Shown: positions 49,990 through 61,600 of the stretch, in pieces
Layout: each line of letters begins with the position of its first letter
Numbering within the stretch: position 1 is the stretch's first letter
From: Trichobilharzia regenti
Taxonomy: Eukaryota; Platyhelminthes; Trematoda; Strigeidida; Schistosomatidae
Assembly: GCA_944472135.2 (NCBI GenBank)
Contig: OX235265.1
Span: forward strand, 94,644,984-94,708,983
Direction: 5' to 3'
DNA: 64,000 nt
The notes under the pieces: generated by a model
What the model was told of the DNA's origin: nothing
What the model saw: only the letters and a program-made list of their open reading frames with translations
Databases searched by the model: none
Made by a program: the position numbers and the translations under genes

Positions 49990-50150
49990 TAAAGAGTGTA
50001 GGACTTGCTTTTTGGATCTATTTGAAAAGGTTTCGGAGCTCTTCTTTGTCGAGTTGACCTTTGCGTGGTACTGGATAGAGCGTGATCTGTGTGTCTGACA
50101 CATAACTGTCCTTTTTCATTCGTACGATAATGCAGCAAGAATTTATCCAA
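49990..50150 (-). pseudogene. Gypsy integrase C-terminal tail, out of frame
   Basis: The frame reads DKFLLHYRTNEKGQLCVRH, then a basic STRQRRAPKPF ending in GGG. It belongs to the integrase C-terminus but is one frame away from the main 571-codon frame. The usual spacer between HYRT and the later strands is shortened, indicating another internal deletion. Confidence 0.7.
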
Positions 50151-51733
50151 AATTTCTTCTGTTGTTCCCTCCCCCTTCGCTTTTGCATAAGCACGCTTAA
50201 GGTGTCGACGAAACGTTCAGTCTGTCCATTCGATTGGGGATGATACGGGGGGCTACGAATATGCTGGATGCCAAACAGTTTGCAGCAACCAAGTTTGTCC
50301 TGGAAGACAGAAGCGTGCTTTTGACGACGGCGTTGCAAGAGAGATTGATCAGATACATCTCCGGGAACAACGTTGTGTGGTGAAGACGAAACATTAGAGC
50401 ATACTGAATTTAATGGTACATTAAAGATATGGAGCTTGTCTAACCAGTCAAGACCAAGCAAATCCAAATCATGGTAGTTTGTAACGTAACATACACCATT
50501 GAAGTGATGCTCACCAAACTGAACCTGGCAATTTATCTCACCCACGAGTTTCAGTATATCTCCAGAGACATTCTTGGCGACATGCTCGGTCGGCAGAATC
50601 TGTGGGCAACCAAGTTTGCGCCACGTAGTTCGGGAAATTACGGTGATATCTGATGCCGTATCCAACTGAAGACGAATACGTTTGCCGTTAATATCTAGTG
50701 TTATGTACTTACGTTTGCTGGCGAACTCGACTTTGGAAGTAGTGAAAACGGTCTGTACTCGAGGAGATTGTTTCGGCTTGAAACGACTACTTCTGTTCCT
50801 CACCGAAGAATTTTTCTGCGGTGTACAGTAACCCTCCTTATGTCCAAAACGGTGACAATTACGGCATTTATGTTTCTTGAAAGGACAGAACTTGACAAAA
50901 TGCCACGAACCACAGTGCCAGCACACTGAAGGAGGTTTAGCTGAATTTTGAGACTGACGTTCTGTGTGCTTAACGGTGATCGGAGGACTTTTCACTGTGT
51001 TAATCGAACCAAATTCAGACGACTGTCGTTTGCACTCCACCATAGCAGTATCGTGCTTCAAGTTGATTAAACGTAGGCATTCTGCTGTCACCATTTGTAA
51101 GGTCATTTTCGGGTCTTGTTCCACAAGTGACAGAAGTCGAGTTCGTATGTCAGTATCTTCTGGGTTCTTCAACCCACAAATAAAAATCAAACACTTGAAC
51201 TGATCTGATGTCATTTCGTGTGGTTTGAACCTTTCACATTCCTTGTTCACTTTGCCAGCGTAAGTCACATAATCATCGGAAGGCATTTTTGTCAACTGAA
51301 AACATTGATACCGAATATTAAACATGGATGACTGTTCACCAAAGATTTGTGATAAAACGGTGACTGTCTCATCGAATGATAACTCACGTGGGTTCTTGGG
51401 CAGAATGAAGTTAACATATCTGTTGTGCTCAACAGTACCAAGTTTTCTTAGTAACAATCGGACTTTGGCAGCATCATCAAACATGTAGCATTCAATACGG
51501 AAAACGTCTTCGTAACGATTGAACCATGCATCAAATACGAGACCAGATATTGGGTCGTAGTTGAACTCACTGATGGAATTTGAGATGCTTTCATATTTGT
51601 CAGAATGAGATGTTGATGGAACTTGAATGGACAGCTTCTGAGTGAGAGCTTCGATTAATTTTAGTTGAGCTGCTTCATTCTGAACTTGCTGCTGCTGCAA
51701 GATAGATTTGAGATCGTCCAGAGAGATAGACAT
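50018..51733 (-). CDS. Gag-protease-integrase fusion of a deleted Gypsy element
   Basis: Open frame of 571 codons starting MSISLDDLKSILQQQQ, 164 bp inside the 5' LTR. Residues about 1-260 are a Gag capsid-like region (FDAWFNRYEDVF, KLIFICGL-like helices). About 271-305 hold two zinc knuckles (CWHCGSWHFVKFC and CRNCHRFGHKEGYC). About 340-435 are a retropepsin: the active site reads LDTASD instead of LDTGSD, and the C-terminal motif is LLGLDWL. After VFQDKLGCCK (about 492) the frame jumps to the end of the integrase core (PPYHPQSNGQTERF). The whole reverse transcriptase and RNase H region is missing, yet the frame stays open. After KRRGREQQ the frame leaves the integrase reading frame, so the last 50 residues are not native. 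Confidence 0.92.
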   Translation of the reverse strand: MSISLDDLKSILQQQQVQNEAAQLKLIEALTQKLSIQVPSTSHSDKYESISNSISEFNYDPISGLVFDAWFNRYEDVFRIECYMFDDAAKVRLLLRKLGTVEHNRYVNFILPKNPRELSFDETVTVLSQIFGEQSSMFNIRYQCFQLTKMPSDDYVTYAGKVNKECERFKPHEMTSDQFKCLIFICGLKNPEDTDIRTRLLSLVEQDPKMTLQMVTAECLRLINLKHDTAMVECKRQSSEFGSINTVKSPPITVKHTERQSQNSAKPPSVCWHCGSWHFVKFCPFKKHKCRNCHRFGHKEGYCTPQKNSSVRNRSSRFKPKQSPRVQTVFTTSKVEFASKRKYITLDINGKRIRLQLDTASDITVISRTTWRKLGCPQILPTEHVAKNVSGDILKLVGEINCQVQFGEHHFNGVCYVTNYHDLDLLGLDWLDKLHIFNVPLNSVCSNVSSSPHNVVPGDVSDQSLLQRRRQKHASVFQDKLGCCKLFGIQHIRSPPYHPQSNGQTERFVDTLSVLMQKRRGREQQKKFWINSCCIIVRMKKDSYVSDTQITLYPVPRKGQLDKEELRNLFK

Positions 51734-51812
51734 TGTAATTGGGTTGTAATTAACACAGTCAAAAATGTTATATAGCTGCGCTGAACAGAATAAAAACTGT
51801 CGTCGTTTGCTT

Positions 51813-51896
51813 GCTATAACTGCAATGAATTAAAGTAAACCCCGTCGCCAATTTGTTATAACTGCACTGAATTAAGTTAAAACCCCGTCGCCAATT
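51813..51896 (-). other. Primer binding site region, duplicated
   Basis: Directly after the 5' LTR the minus strand reads AATTGGCGACGGGG, in the primer-binding-site position. The same sequence recurs 43 bp further in (51838-51855) with a copy of the LTR-like TTATAAC end, so a 43-bp unit is tandemly repeated. I cannot assign the tRNA. Confidence 0.65.
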
Positions 51897-52377
51897 TGTT
51901 ATAACTGTAGGGAATTGAATGAAGACGTTTTCACCTTATTCTGTCTGCGCCTGAACTAATCTGCCTATCTGCTTGTCGTACCTTCCGATTTAGTAAAGCA
52001 CGCAAATATCAAAAGACAAAGGCTGGACTGTGACTGTGTATTGAAGTGCAACAACGATAAAGAAAGCCATGGTATTTATACATTTTACAACAATATGGAC
52101 AGCTAACAGCATTTGAAATAATTTATCTTAATAGCCAATAACAAAGTGCGTGAGAGATGATAATATACCATATGTGCGAGGTTGACAGTCAGTAACAAAA
52201 TGTGTGGGAATGATAATATACCATATATACAAGATTAGCAGTCACTACCAAAATGTGTGAGAATGATAATATACCATATATACAAGATTAGCAGTCAATA
52301 CCAAAATGTGTGAGAATGATAACATACCATATATGCAAGATTAAACAGTCAATACCAAAATATGTGGGATCCTATCA
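51897..52377 (-). repeat. Gypsy LTR (5' LTR)
   Basis: 481 bp, nearly identical to 49500-49980, with the same internal 53-bp tandem repeats (52160-52370). Confidence 0.93.
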
Positions 52378-52624
52378 CACTCTCTGACTCCATTTCAATC
52401 ATCGTGAACTTTGTATTTTCAGAAAAAACATTGCCAGATTCATTATAATTATCTAAATTCCAGTAATACACAACTCACAAACATACCATTAGGTGATATG
52501 CTGATTTGGTTGGATGATACTTTTCTCATCAGATGTCGAATGAGTTCAAATTCCAATTCACAATTGGTATAAGATCTGCTGAGATTCGAGTGAGACGTAC
52601 ACTGCTGACAAACAAAACTTAATC

Positions 52625-55600
52625 ATGATCTGTTTTTCTGCATTGTTTGTGGTTGCATTTTTGCTCACTAATGCTGGCCAGCCCACTCTCGCTATAGTCC
52701 CAAAACCAACAGTTTACAACAAAGCTTCAACAGCCTGCAACCTGGTGCACACACTCACCTACGAACACAATTACCCAACTTGCTTTATACTCACAGACTC
52801 ACTGACAAGATTTCGACTCCGTCTTGCATTACAGCACCCACCATTTCCTCAGGAAAGCAAAGACAAATGCATCATAAACAAACTGAGAATTGAAATCGTG
52901 GATGGATGTGACGAAAATGCAGATAAACTGTGGCCGAGTGATATAATGAACGAATCATGTGAGTCACAACACAAGAAGTATTTCACTCACCACTTTGCAG
53001 ATAACGTGAACGTCGAAGACACAGAAATCTCGATAAGTTCGAAAGAGATTTGGGGTGCACTACGTGCTCTTGAAACTGTACTTCAGATGGTGTACAAAGA
53101 TGAGTTTGGAGGAGTGAGTTTCGTTCTTGTTGATAACTTGACTTCATCAATATATTTTCTCTAGAATATGATATTCAAGGGTTCTGTGGAAGATGAACCA
53201 TTATTCTCACATCGTGGAATGCTCTTAGATACCGGTAGGAACTTCATGCCAGTTGAAACCCTTCGGAAGATGATAGTAGGAAATGTGATATTCAGCATAG
53301 TATTTTCTGTTTTCAGGATATCATGGCTATGGTTAAAATGAATGTCTTTCATTGGCACATCACAGATGACGAATCGTTTCCCTTTGTCTCAGCCATCTAT
53401 CCAGAACTGTCAGACAGGGTGAGTTGATTCAATCAATGTTCAGCCTGTTATTAATTCCGATTCTCGTCCTAATTTGAACAGGGTGCACATCATCCACAAA
53501 AGTGTACCTATGATGAAATAGAAGTGTCTGATTTATTGGAATACGCTCGTCTCCGTGGAGTCCGGATCATTCCAGAGTTTGATACTCCAGGTAAATAAGT
53601 TCGAAGACATTTTCTATGATGTAATTATTCACCAGCTGTGTCCATATGAAATAATATTATGTATGTGTGTCGGTGGCACAGTGGTTAGGATTCTCGCCGA
53701 CCATGCACATGGTCCGGGGTTCGAGCCCACGCCGACGCACACCTGATATCTATGGTCGGCCTGCAAATTTCGGGCGACCAATATCCACGCTGAAAATTCC
53801 ACACTTGTACTAAAATAAATACGGTGTGGAATCAAGCTGTAATCAAAAACTAAAACTAAATTAAATATTTGACTCAGAGTGACAGTTTTCTCAAAATATT
53901 ACAGCAAATTCAGCATAGGTTCATGAATTCGACAGAGGCACTGGGTTTGAAACTGTAGTGCGGATTGTTCATGGTATTAAATTTTAAGGTATATTAACTC
54001 AATGAGGTGATTGAGTGGATTAATGCTAATGTGCCTGACAATTTCATATTTGACGAAAGCCTCACTCGTTTCTATGTGGAAAGAAAAGACAGCAGTTTTG
54101 TTCAAAGCATTGCGTGTTCACGGTTCCGTTTATACTCTTTCAATCGCTAAACATTACCAAGAAATTTATATAGCGTTATTAGAAGACGGAGACTATCTGA
54201 AAAATGTGATGTATTAGCGCTATACATTTCGAACAATCTGATCACACATTTACTTGCCAAGTCAATATATATAAAAAGGTTAAATTAAGCAAAGTGAGAG
54301 AAAAAGGAATTAAGAATAATTAACACAAACGTTTGGTAATCCAATCAAATAAGGATTACCAAGGTAGGTTTAGAGTAATAACAAACTGTTTTTGAATACA
54401 CAAGGGGGGCTTAAGTCTATGAATAGCTATAGCCTCAGCGTATTTCAGTAAACGCCCTTGACCATTGTTGTAGATGACCTTAAAGGTTGATTTAACATCA
54501 ATCTTATGGTTCATCTGGGTTAGATGTTTAGCTATAAACGAAGTTGGTAGTCCGACACCTGCATCTATTGGCTTGTCACAATTTATCTGTTTTTCTAACC
54601 ATTTTGAGATATGCTCTCCCACACTCAGGTGCAAAGCGCGATTACTCCTCCCTATGTATGTATGTCCACTCACACACGAAAATTGGTAAATTGTGTGGGA
54701 TGTGATATAACCATCAGTCCACTTTTGAGGTTTGCAGTGAAGCATATTTTTAGCGTTTTCCACAATTACAAGCTGGGTTGCATAGTAGGTTCTACGGATG
54801 ATTACATTCAACCTTTGCCTCACAATCTTACTGTTTATTTCCCCGTCATATGGTAATTTGATGAAAACCTTTTTCTTAGGGACGGTATGGATTGTAGGTT
54901 TAGAGACTAGTTGATTTCTACATCTGTTTAAAAATTTCAAAGGATATCCGTTTTCACAAGAGTATCCATTAATATTTTGTTTTTTTTGTTGATAGCATCA
55001 GCCGTGAAAATACTCTGAAACCTCTTGAATAGACACTTCACCAAGCCCCTCTTATACTGTAATGGACAAAAGCTGTGAAAATTAAAGTATTGCCCTGTCC
55101 GAATAGGCTTTCCGTAGATAGACCGTCTTATTGAGCCATCATCTCTTCAACTCAGAAGTATGTCTAAACATGCCAGCTGTTTGCGACTTTCTTCCTCACA
55201 TCTAAGACTAATATGAATTTGTACAGAATTAAGGCTGTCTAATAGGCGACTTGCATCTTCATGATCGTCACATATCAAAATGATATCATCTACATATCTC
55301 TTATAGAAGGACAATTAAGAAATTAAATCAAGGCCAAAGGTCTAAAAATAAGACGTGCGAAACGTCCGCTAACAAAGGTTCTAATGGACTCCCCACAGGA
55401 ACGCCATCCACTTGTCGAAAATGTTCACCTTCAAACGTGAAATGGACGTTGTCAGTACATAATAATAATAATGATAAATCTTTCAAATAAGTTAAAGGGA
55501 AAGGGAATGAAAAGCAACTAGAAGATATATAGTCACAAAGAATATCAACAGTCTTAACTAATGGTACATTAGTAAACAAAGAATTACCATCAAATGAATA

Positions 55601-58600
55601 CATTTTCCTATCTTTTATGTTCATGTCTACAAGACAGTGAACAAGTTCAAATGTATCTTTCAAAGTAAACTTACATAATCCATTGCATACTGGACTAGAA
55701 ATATCGACTAGCCATTTTGCTAATTTATGTGTAGGAGAGTTACACATTGATAGAATTGCGCGTAATGGATTATCTTTGTTTGAAGGAATGCACTTCGTGC
55801 GTATTCACAGGAAAAGAAATAACAATCGATTTCAAATGGTGAGTGGTATGAAGTGTTGACTGGTGAAAGGTCACACCATTGTTTATCTAAGTAATATTGT
55901 CCTTCTGAAAGTTGTCAAAGTGATCTTCACTGGTTGTCACAATACTTCCTTGTAGCACATACATTGTCATGGGGAAAAGCATATCCAGACTTACTAACAA
56001 AATGTTATGACGACTCCAAGCCAAATGGACAATTGGGTCCACTGAATCCAGCCAATGATTCTACATTTGATTTTCTGAAGAATCTGTTTACAGAAGTCAC
56101 CAGCCGATTTCATGATAAATATATTCATCTTGGAGGCAATGAGATAGATGTCACCTGTTGGTGAGCTTACTCATGTTTTATTTTACATTTCTTTGAGGAG
56201 ACACGTTAAGACATCACGAAATTCTCAAATTGTTCTGACGGAAAATGTTTTCTGGTTCTAAATGACAACAGGTTGAATTCGGCTTATTTAGTATATTTCA
56301 TGACTACTTAAGCGTTAGATGTTTGTTGGAATCTCAGCCAAGCTAAAATGAATGATTCTCAGGTTTCGCTCGTCGTACACTTCCAAACCTCGTGAGAAAT
56401 GTAGTTGAAATTAAAATAATAAAGGTATATATAAAACATACAGTTTGTCTGTACAACTCTTGTCCAGTAATCTCTAAGTCATCATTAGTCATCAAAAACA
56501 GTACTGTATGCATTGTGTATGGCACTTGACAGAATAAATCTCAAGGATTATTATTAGCCTATATATGTTATTATACATCGTAAACAATGTATGGTGCGTT
56601 TTGTATCAGCCTTCAATAAAACTGTTTGAATAAAGGTCATGGTGAACTGGTGTTAAGCAAGGGAATATGAACCAAACAAAATGAGTGTGAATGTGTGAAT
56701 AATTGCAGATCATTTGTCAGCATATTTCAAATAAAATGAAACGGTGTTAATGTTGTTGGCAATTGTGAGTCAATAATGTTTGATTCGAGGTCTTCAGTTA
56801 CACAAATCCCTAATGAAACCACCGACAGTTTCAATAAAACGTCAATAAGATGTCACACTAGTTACTAGTGTCAAATCAGGCATAAACACATTTTATCTTA
56901 TATGATACATATAATCAGGATCATATATTAGGCATGAAGATTAGTGATTCACATCTATACTACTTATTGATCAAGACCTGTCATGCGTCATAGCAGATGT
57001 GATGGTATCATCTTAACTAACTGATTGATATGACATCCTTGTATCTAATATCATTAATAAATTATGAAATAATTCATTCCTGTTGATGACATCATTGGCG
57101 ACTGAACTGCAGAAGAGAATTATGCCATATTATTTGTTTTCTGAATGTCATACACGACTTCACTATGAGGACGTTACTTCACTTTCAACACAAGCACGAC
57201 TTAAATGAACTAGTTCATTTCCATGATTCTACTTTATTTCCTCCAATATTTCTTGATCTTTCTATATCAATCAATCAATTTTAATCTTATGTTCTATATT
57301 CTTTTGAACAATATTACCAATATGAATACCCTGTTCAACTGTTTCTACTTGCACTGTGTAGAGAGAGAGAGAGAGAATCAGATGTAATACATGCTGTACT
57401 ATATGCTGAAAATTCCACACTGTATCAGAATTGCTGTTTGGAAGAAAGTCATTAATACTGTTATTGTTATCTTGAACTATATTTGATGGCTTCTCATAGT
57501 ACAGGAATATTTCTTCTGCTCACTGTCAACACTTTCACGAAACACTGAGTAATTCTGTACTCATCGATTTTATACTCCTCCTCCAAATGGCTGAAACGAA
57601 AAGTCCTCAACTAAAGTTTTTGTAGAATCCACATTTCACTCAAACAGTCAGAAATATGAAGTGAAGAAATGACACATCTGTGGGTGATTCTAATTAATCT
57701 ATTGGTTCTCTACAAAATAGTGTGATATGGTCACTCAGAGGTGGTTAGCGGTTAAAGAGACTCCAAGGATGAAATGGGCAACCAAGTAGGAACGACGTCT
57801 TCTTCAGGAATTTTATGGCGTTGTGATTCATCAATGCCCTAACGTGTACCTGACTAGCTTTCTCCGCTTCGCTTGCCCAATGCCGTTCTTTTGAAAATAA
57901 ACGCTAAAAACATGAATTCGTTTTCTGCAATAACGCAGGCTATCAGTCAGTGATTTGAAGAAGTATTTTGATAGATAATTCGGTTTCTAAAAATCACTGT
58001 CGAAGAAAATATGAAAATTCAACTTATTGTGTTTCTGTGCACTTTTCTTTAGGATTTCGAATCCAAAATAATTGAATTCATGCAAAACATAGGGTTCTCT
58101 GGTAATTCTTCCGAGTTAGTAAATTATTACGCGTCAAAACTTGTCCAAATTGTCAAAAGTGTTGCTCACCGAAATCCTTCGATTACACCTATTTTATATC
58201 AAGAGGTTTTAGATCACGGATTTCAGGTAAGTGTTGGGAGATGCGTTTACTAGTAATTGTTTTATCCACACACAACACTATGAGATGTGCTTACTTCACT
58301 AGGTGGGTTGTGATTCAGTAAACGCCTATTATTCACAAACATTTTAGAGTATTAGCATGACTTTATCGCCTTGTTTGTTCACAGTGACTCTTTCTCATTT
58401 CATGATTCAAATGGTGCGAATATTTCTCAGATTCCGGTCATAGGTAGTGTATTCTATTTTTGCACTTATCCGATGTCGGTTATATTCATGAATAGTGATT
58501 GGATGACCAACTGTGAGTGGTTAACTGGATTTCTGGCTCATCAGCCACTGCTTAGCCATGAAAAAGAGAAAGGTTGATTGTTAGGCTGGAAACCTCACTC

Positions 58601-61600
58601 TTTTAAAAAATTTAAGTCATCGCTACGATAACTTTTATGCCCAGGAAAAATATTTAAAAAATTCCTCTTTCCTTGCTGGAATATAAAAGAAATATTTTCG
58701 GATGAACTGCTCCTGTGAGTGAGAGCCTTCACTAGACCACTCAACCAAAGTGTTACCTTTCAAGCATAATCATGAGGACACGAACTGTTCTCACCCTGTC
58801 TGAGGTTGCTCAGAATGCAGATTGAACAAGGCGTGTTATGACACTGTAGGAAATCTGCGAACACAGGTGAAATGGAATTGAAATCTCTGAATTCACGACT
58901 GCAGAGTTATTAATCTAGTCAAAACACTCCGATGACAACAACAAGTACGCTGAGAGTATGTTAACCACATTATTACCGAAAACATAGATAGCTCTCATGA
59001 GCTGCACACCGATCTCCTGAAAGAATGAGACTGCAAGATTTCAATCAAAAAGAAGAGAAACTGCAGTTATACAGTGATCTGTACCTAAAAGCAACACAGA
59101 AGGAGGACGTCTACAGACATGTGCAGACAGTGACGGACAAGAACCCACCCAGGTTTTGTCGAGAAAGTTATACAACATGGTTAAGTATAATAAATCAGGC
59201 TGAATTGTCATAATCTAACCAAACGGAACAGATCAATCTTTGTGCTTGACCTTGGAATCTCCGCACTACATTCGCTGATTTGAGTTATTTGATCCCATTG
59301 TGGAAAATAAATTAGTGAGCCACCAGAGACAGTTTCATCTATTAAACAGTTGTGGATTTTCTACTTATTGAACCAATTCATTTGGTTTTCTAAGACACTT
59401 AAGGTGTTAGATGACACCAGGTGTTAATGCCTCAGTCTCAGTCCCACTGGTAGTGATATTATTCACTGGAGTGGGGATACATCTAGTCGACAGTTCTCAA
59501 AGAAGATGAAGTACGTTTCACGTTCTTCACCGCTATGAATTATATTGAATCGGTATTCATTTCATATCTGTCACTGTGCGTCAGCGGCACAGCTATTGGG
59601 AGGTTCACCGACCGTGCCCATGGTTCGCGGTTAGATCGCTTGCCAATGCACACCTGCTATCATTGGTCGACCTGCTAAATTTGGGCTACTGATATCACCT
59701 CCCGATAACTACATTGCTGTACCGAAATACTGTGTGAAAACATGTTATGATGGAAAATTTGAAAATACAGCAGTAGCGAGTTTATTTGGGTTTCGGAAAA
59801 AGCGCCAAATCTGTATTTTTTCCAAAGATAAGCGTTAGACATCTCAGATAGCTAAGAAATTCCTCATTACAATCACCGCTTAATCGAAATCTCCCATACT
59901 TTGAATAAATTGCCTCTCACTTTTTAGATTACAATCTGAACGTAGATTTATCTCATTGAAAGACGTTTGTATTGGTTCGGCAAACAGCCAGTAATTGTAT
60001 AAATGTTTGGTACCGTCTTACAGATGGAGGAAAATCCAGTTATTCATGTTTGGAGAACCATAGGCTCGAAAGGATATACAAGGAAGGCTACCGGGAACAA
60101 ATTCAACGTCATAGTTACTGGTGATTGGAATTTAGATCTCTGGGAGTTTATTCATTTACATAACGAATTTGATTGGACAAAATACTACCAACAAGATATC
60201 AGAGACTTTGGAGGTTAGTTGATTTGCCGTATGGTTTGACAGGAATAGTGTCACTGACCAAACTAATGTGTTGGCATTATCCATTGGATTTGCTGAATTT
60301 TGAGCTTGCTTGTCATCTAACAATGTGAATTTGTAAGTTATTCGAAATTGAACAGTATGAGATAATATAATTCACAACTAAGGATTCTTACGTTTAGGAA
60401 TTTAATATTAACAAAGAGAATATGTAGGTAATTTGGATAGTGTTAGTGTTTTGTATAATGTGAACTGGGTGGTTCAACTGTAGATTCATAAACACTGAAC
60501 AAGAACATCCTGAAAAGCAATCGTTTAGTAATGCATCTAGATCTGATGAAGCATGCGTGGGCCACGATGGCGAATATGTCACAAATAGGACCTCAGATTC
60601 TTGTCTCACATGCAACAAAGAATGTGTGTACCTGCGAAAGAGTGCTCAAAAGTGAGTTAGATGAAAAGATAGATGGTCTGAATTTCATGGCACTAGAATC
60701 AAAATAATCCTGAATAATTGGCACTTTGTAACTACATGCCTATCAGTAACTCGTGACTAAAACGTTTAGCTTGCGTAATTTCAACCGAAATTTGATAAGA
60801 AAGAAGGGCGATTGATGAATTATTTTATGCAGGCGTCAGTTGTAGGACTGATGATTACTGACCTCAATACTAGTAGTGGTTCGTCAATTACTTCCGATTG
60901 TCAGAACCCACGTAAATGAAGTTGGAAGGATGAGACACTCCGCCTCAACAATTCGCCTGCATTATTCAATAGTACATCATTTATGAATACCACTTACCTC
61001 GGAGGGTTAAGTTAACAAGTGAGCAAACATATTGGTTTGAATGAAGCTGGTCTTCCGGATTGTCCGACTGAATTACCATCGGTATCCTGAACGAGACCGT
61101 ATGGTTTGATTTATCCATTCTGATTTAATCCTGTCTCAGGTTAGCTTTGCTGTTATGTGACTATTTGAGATCGTTTTGAGGTGTTAAATACGAATAAGGC
61201 ATTGAATGTATTTTGAAGAAGGGGTATCTTTTATTCTTGGAAGACCGATCCAACTTTTTCACTGGGACCCAATCCAATGGCCCACAAATTCTAACTTCTT
61301 GTCCTAACGACATGTTCTAGTAAGAAGTCGTGACCAGTAGGGTGCAGCAAGTCGGATGCGAGGACGAATACTCGTCGAAGATATTGGCTGGGGTCGCGCT
61401 ATGTCGTGAATTGAAGGAAGTTAAAATTCGTGAGCAGCTGGATCGGGTCCCAGTGGATTAATGGTAAACAAGGTCGCTCGCCTTGTAACCAGAAGGTCCT
61501 GGGTTCGACTCCCGGTAGGTGCATACTGCTGAAGAGTCCCAAACTAGGACGAAACAGCTGTCCAGTACTCCCAGATTTTCCAATGGTTCTCTAAATAATG

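Larger units (their letters stand above)
49500..52377 (-). mobile_element. Defective Ty3/Gypsy LTR retrotransposon
   Basis: Two direct LTRs of 481 bp (49500-49980 and 51897-52377) flank a minus-strand internal region. LTRs run TGATAGGATCCC to GTTATAACA on the minus strand. The target duplication CACTC is perfect (49495-49499 and 52378-52382), and copy B shows the empty site near 23705. Total length is only 2.9 kb because reverse transcriptase, RNase H and most of integrase are deleted. LTRs differ at only a few sites by eye (for example TAACGGTAG against TAACTGTAG), so insertion was recent. Confidence 0.95.
54183..55750 (-). mobile_element. PLE-4, inserted in intron 5 of copy D
   Basis: Minus-strand PLE of a family distinct from PLE-1: reverse transcriptase piece 55747-55328, a YVDD-containing segment near 55290, and endonuclease 54940-54356. 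It is absent at the matching position in copy B. The 5' end is truncated. Related tail remnants are at 37340-37560, and a C-terminal piece lies in copy B. Confidence 0.88.
49395..57215 (+). repeat. Direct duplication block with copy D 5' half (partner 23615-27490)
   Basis: Collinear with 23615-27490 apart from the insertions: Gypsy element at 49500-52377, SINE at 53662-53860 and PLE-4 at about 54183-55750. Similarity ends near 57215. Confidence 0.85.

Noticed and set aside
52625..53164. A 179-codon continuous frame at the start of copy D
   Set aside because: It reads through a 42-nt intron and then into the next intron. Homologous copies have stops there, and splicing restores the conserved ESY segment, so it is not a separate protein.
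53664..53740. tRNA gene in intron 5 of copy D
   Set aside because: Same SINE head with body and A-rich tail as at 9310 and 59573; not a free tRNA.
61446..61520. Functional tRNA gene
   Set aside because: A and B boxes and a T-stem are present, but the head continues into a hammerhead and SINE body, so it is a SINE head.
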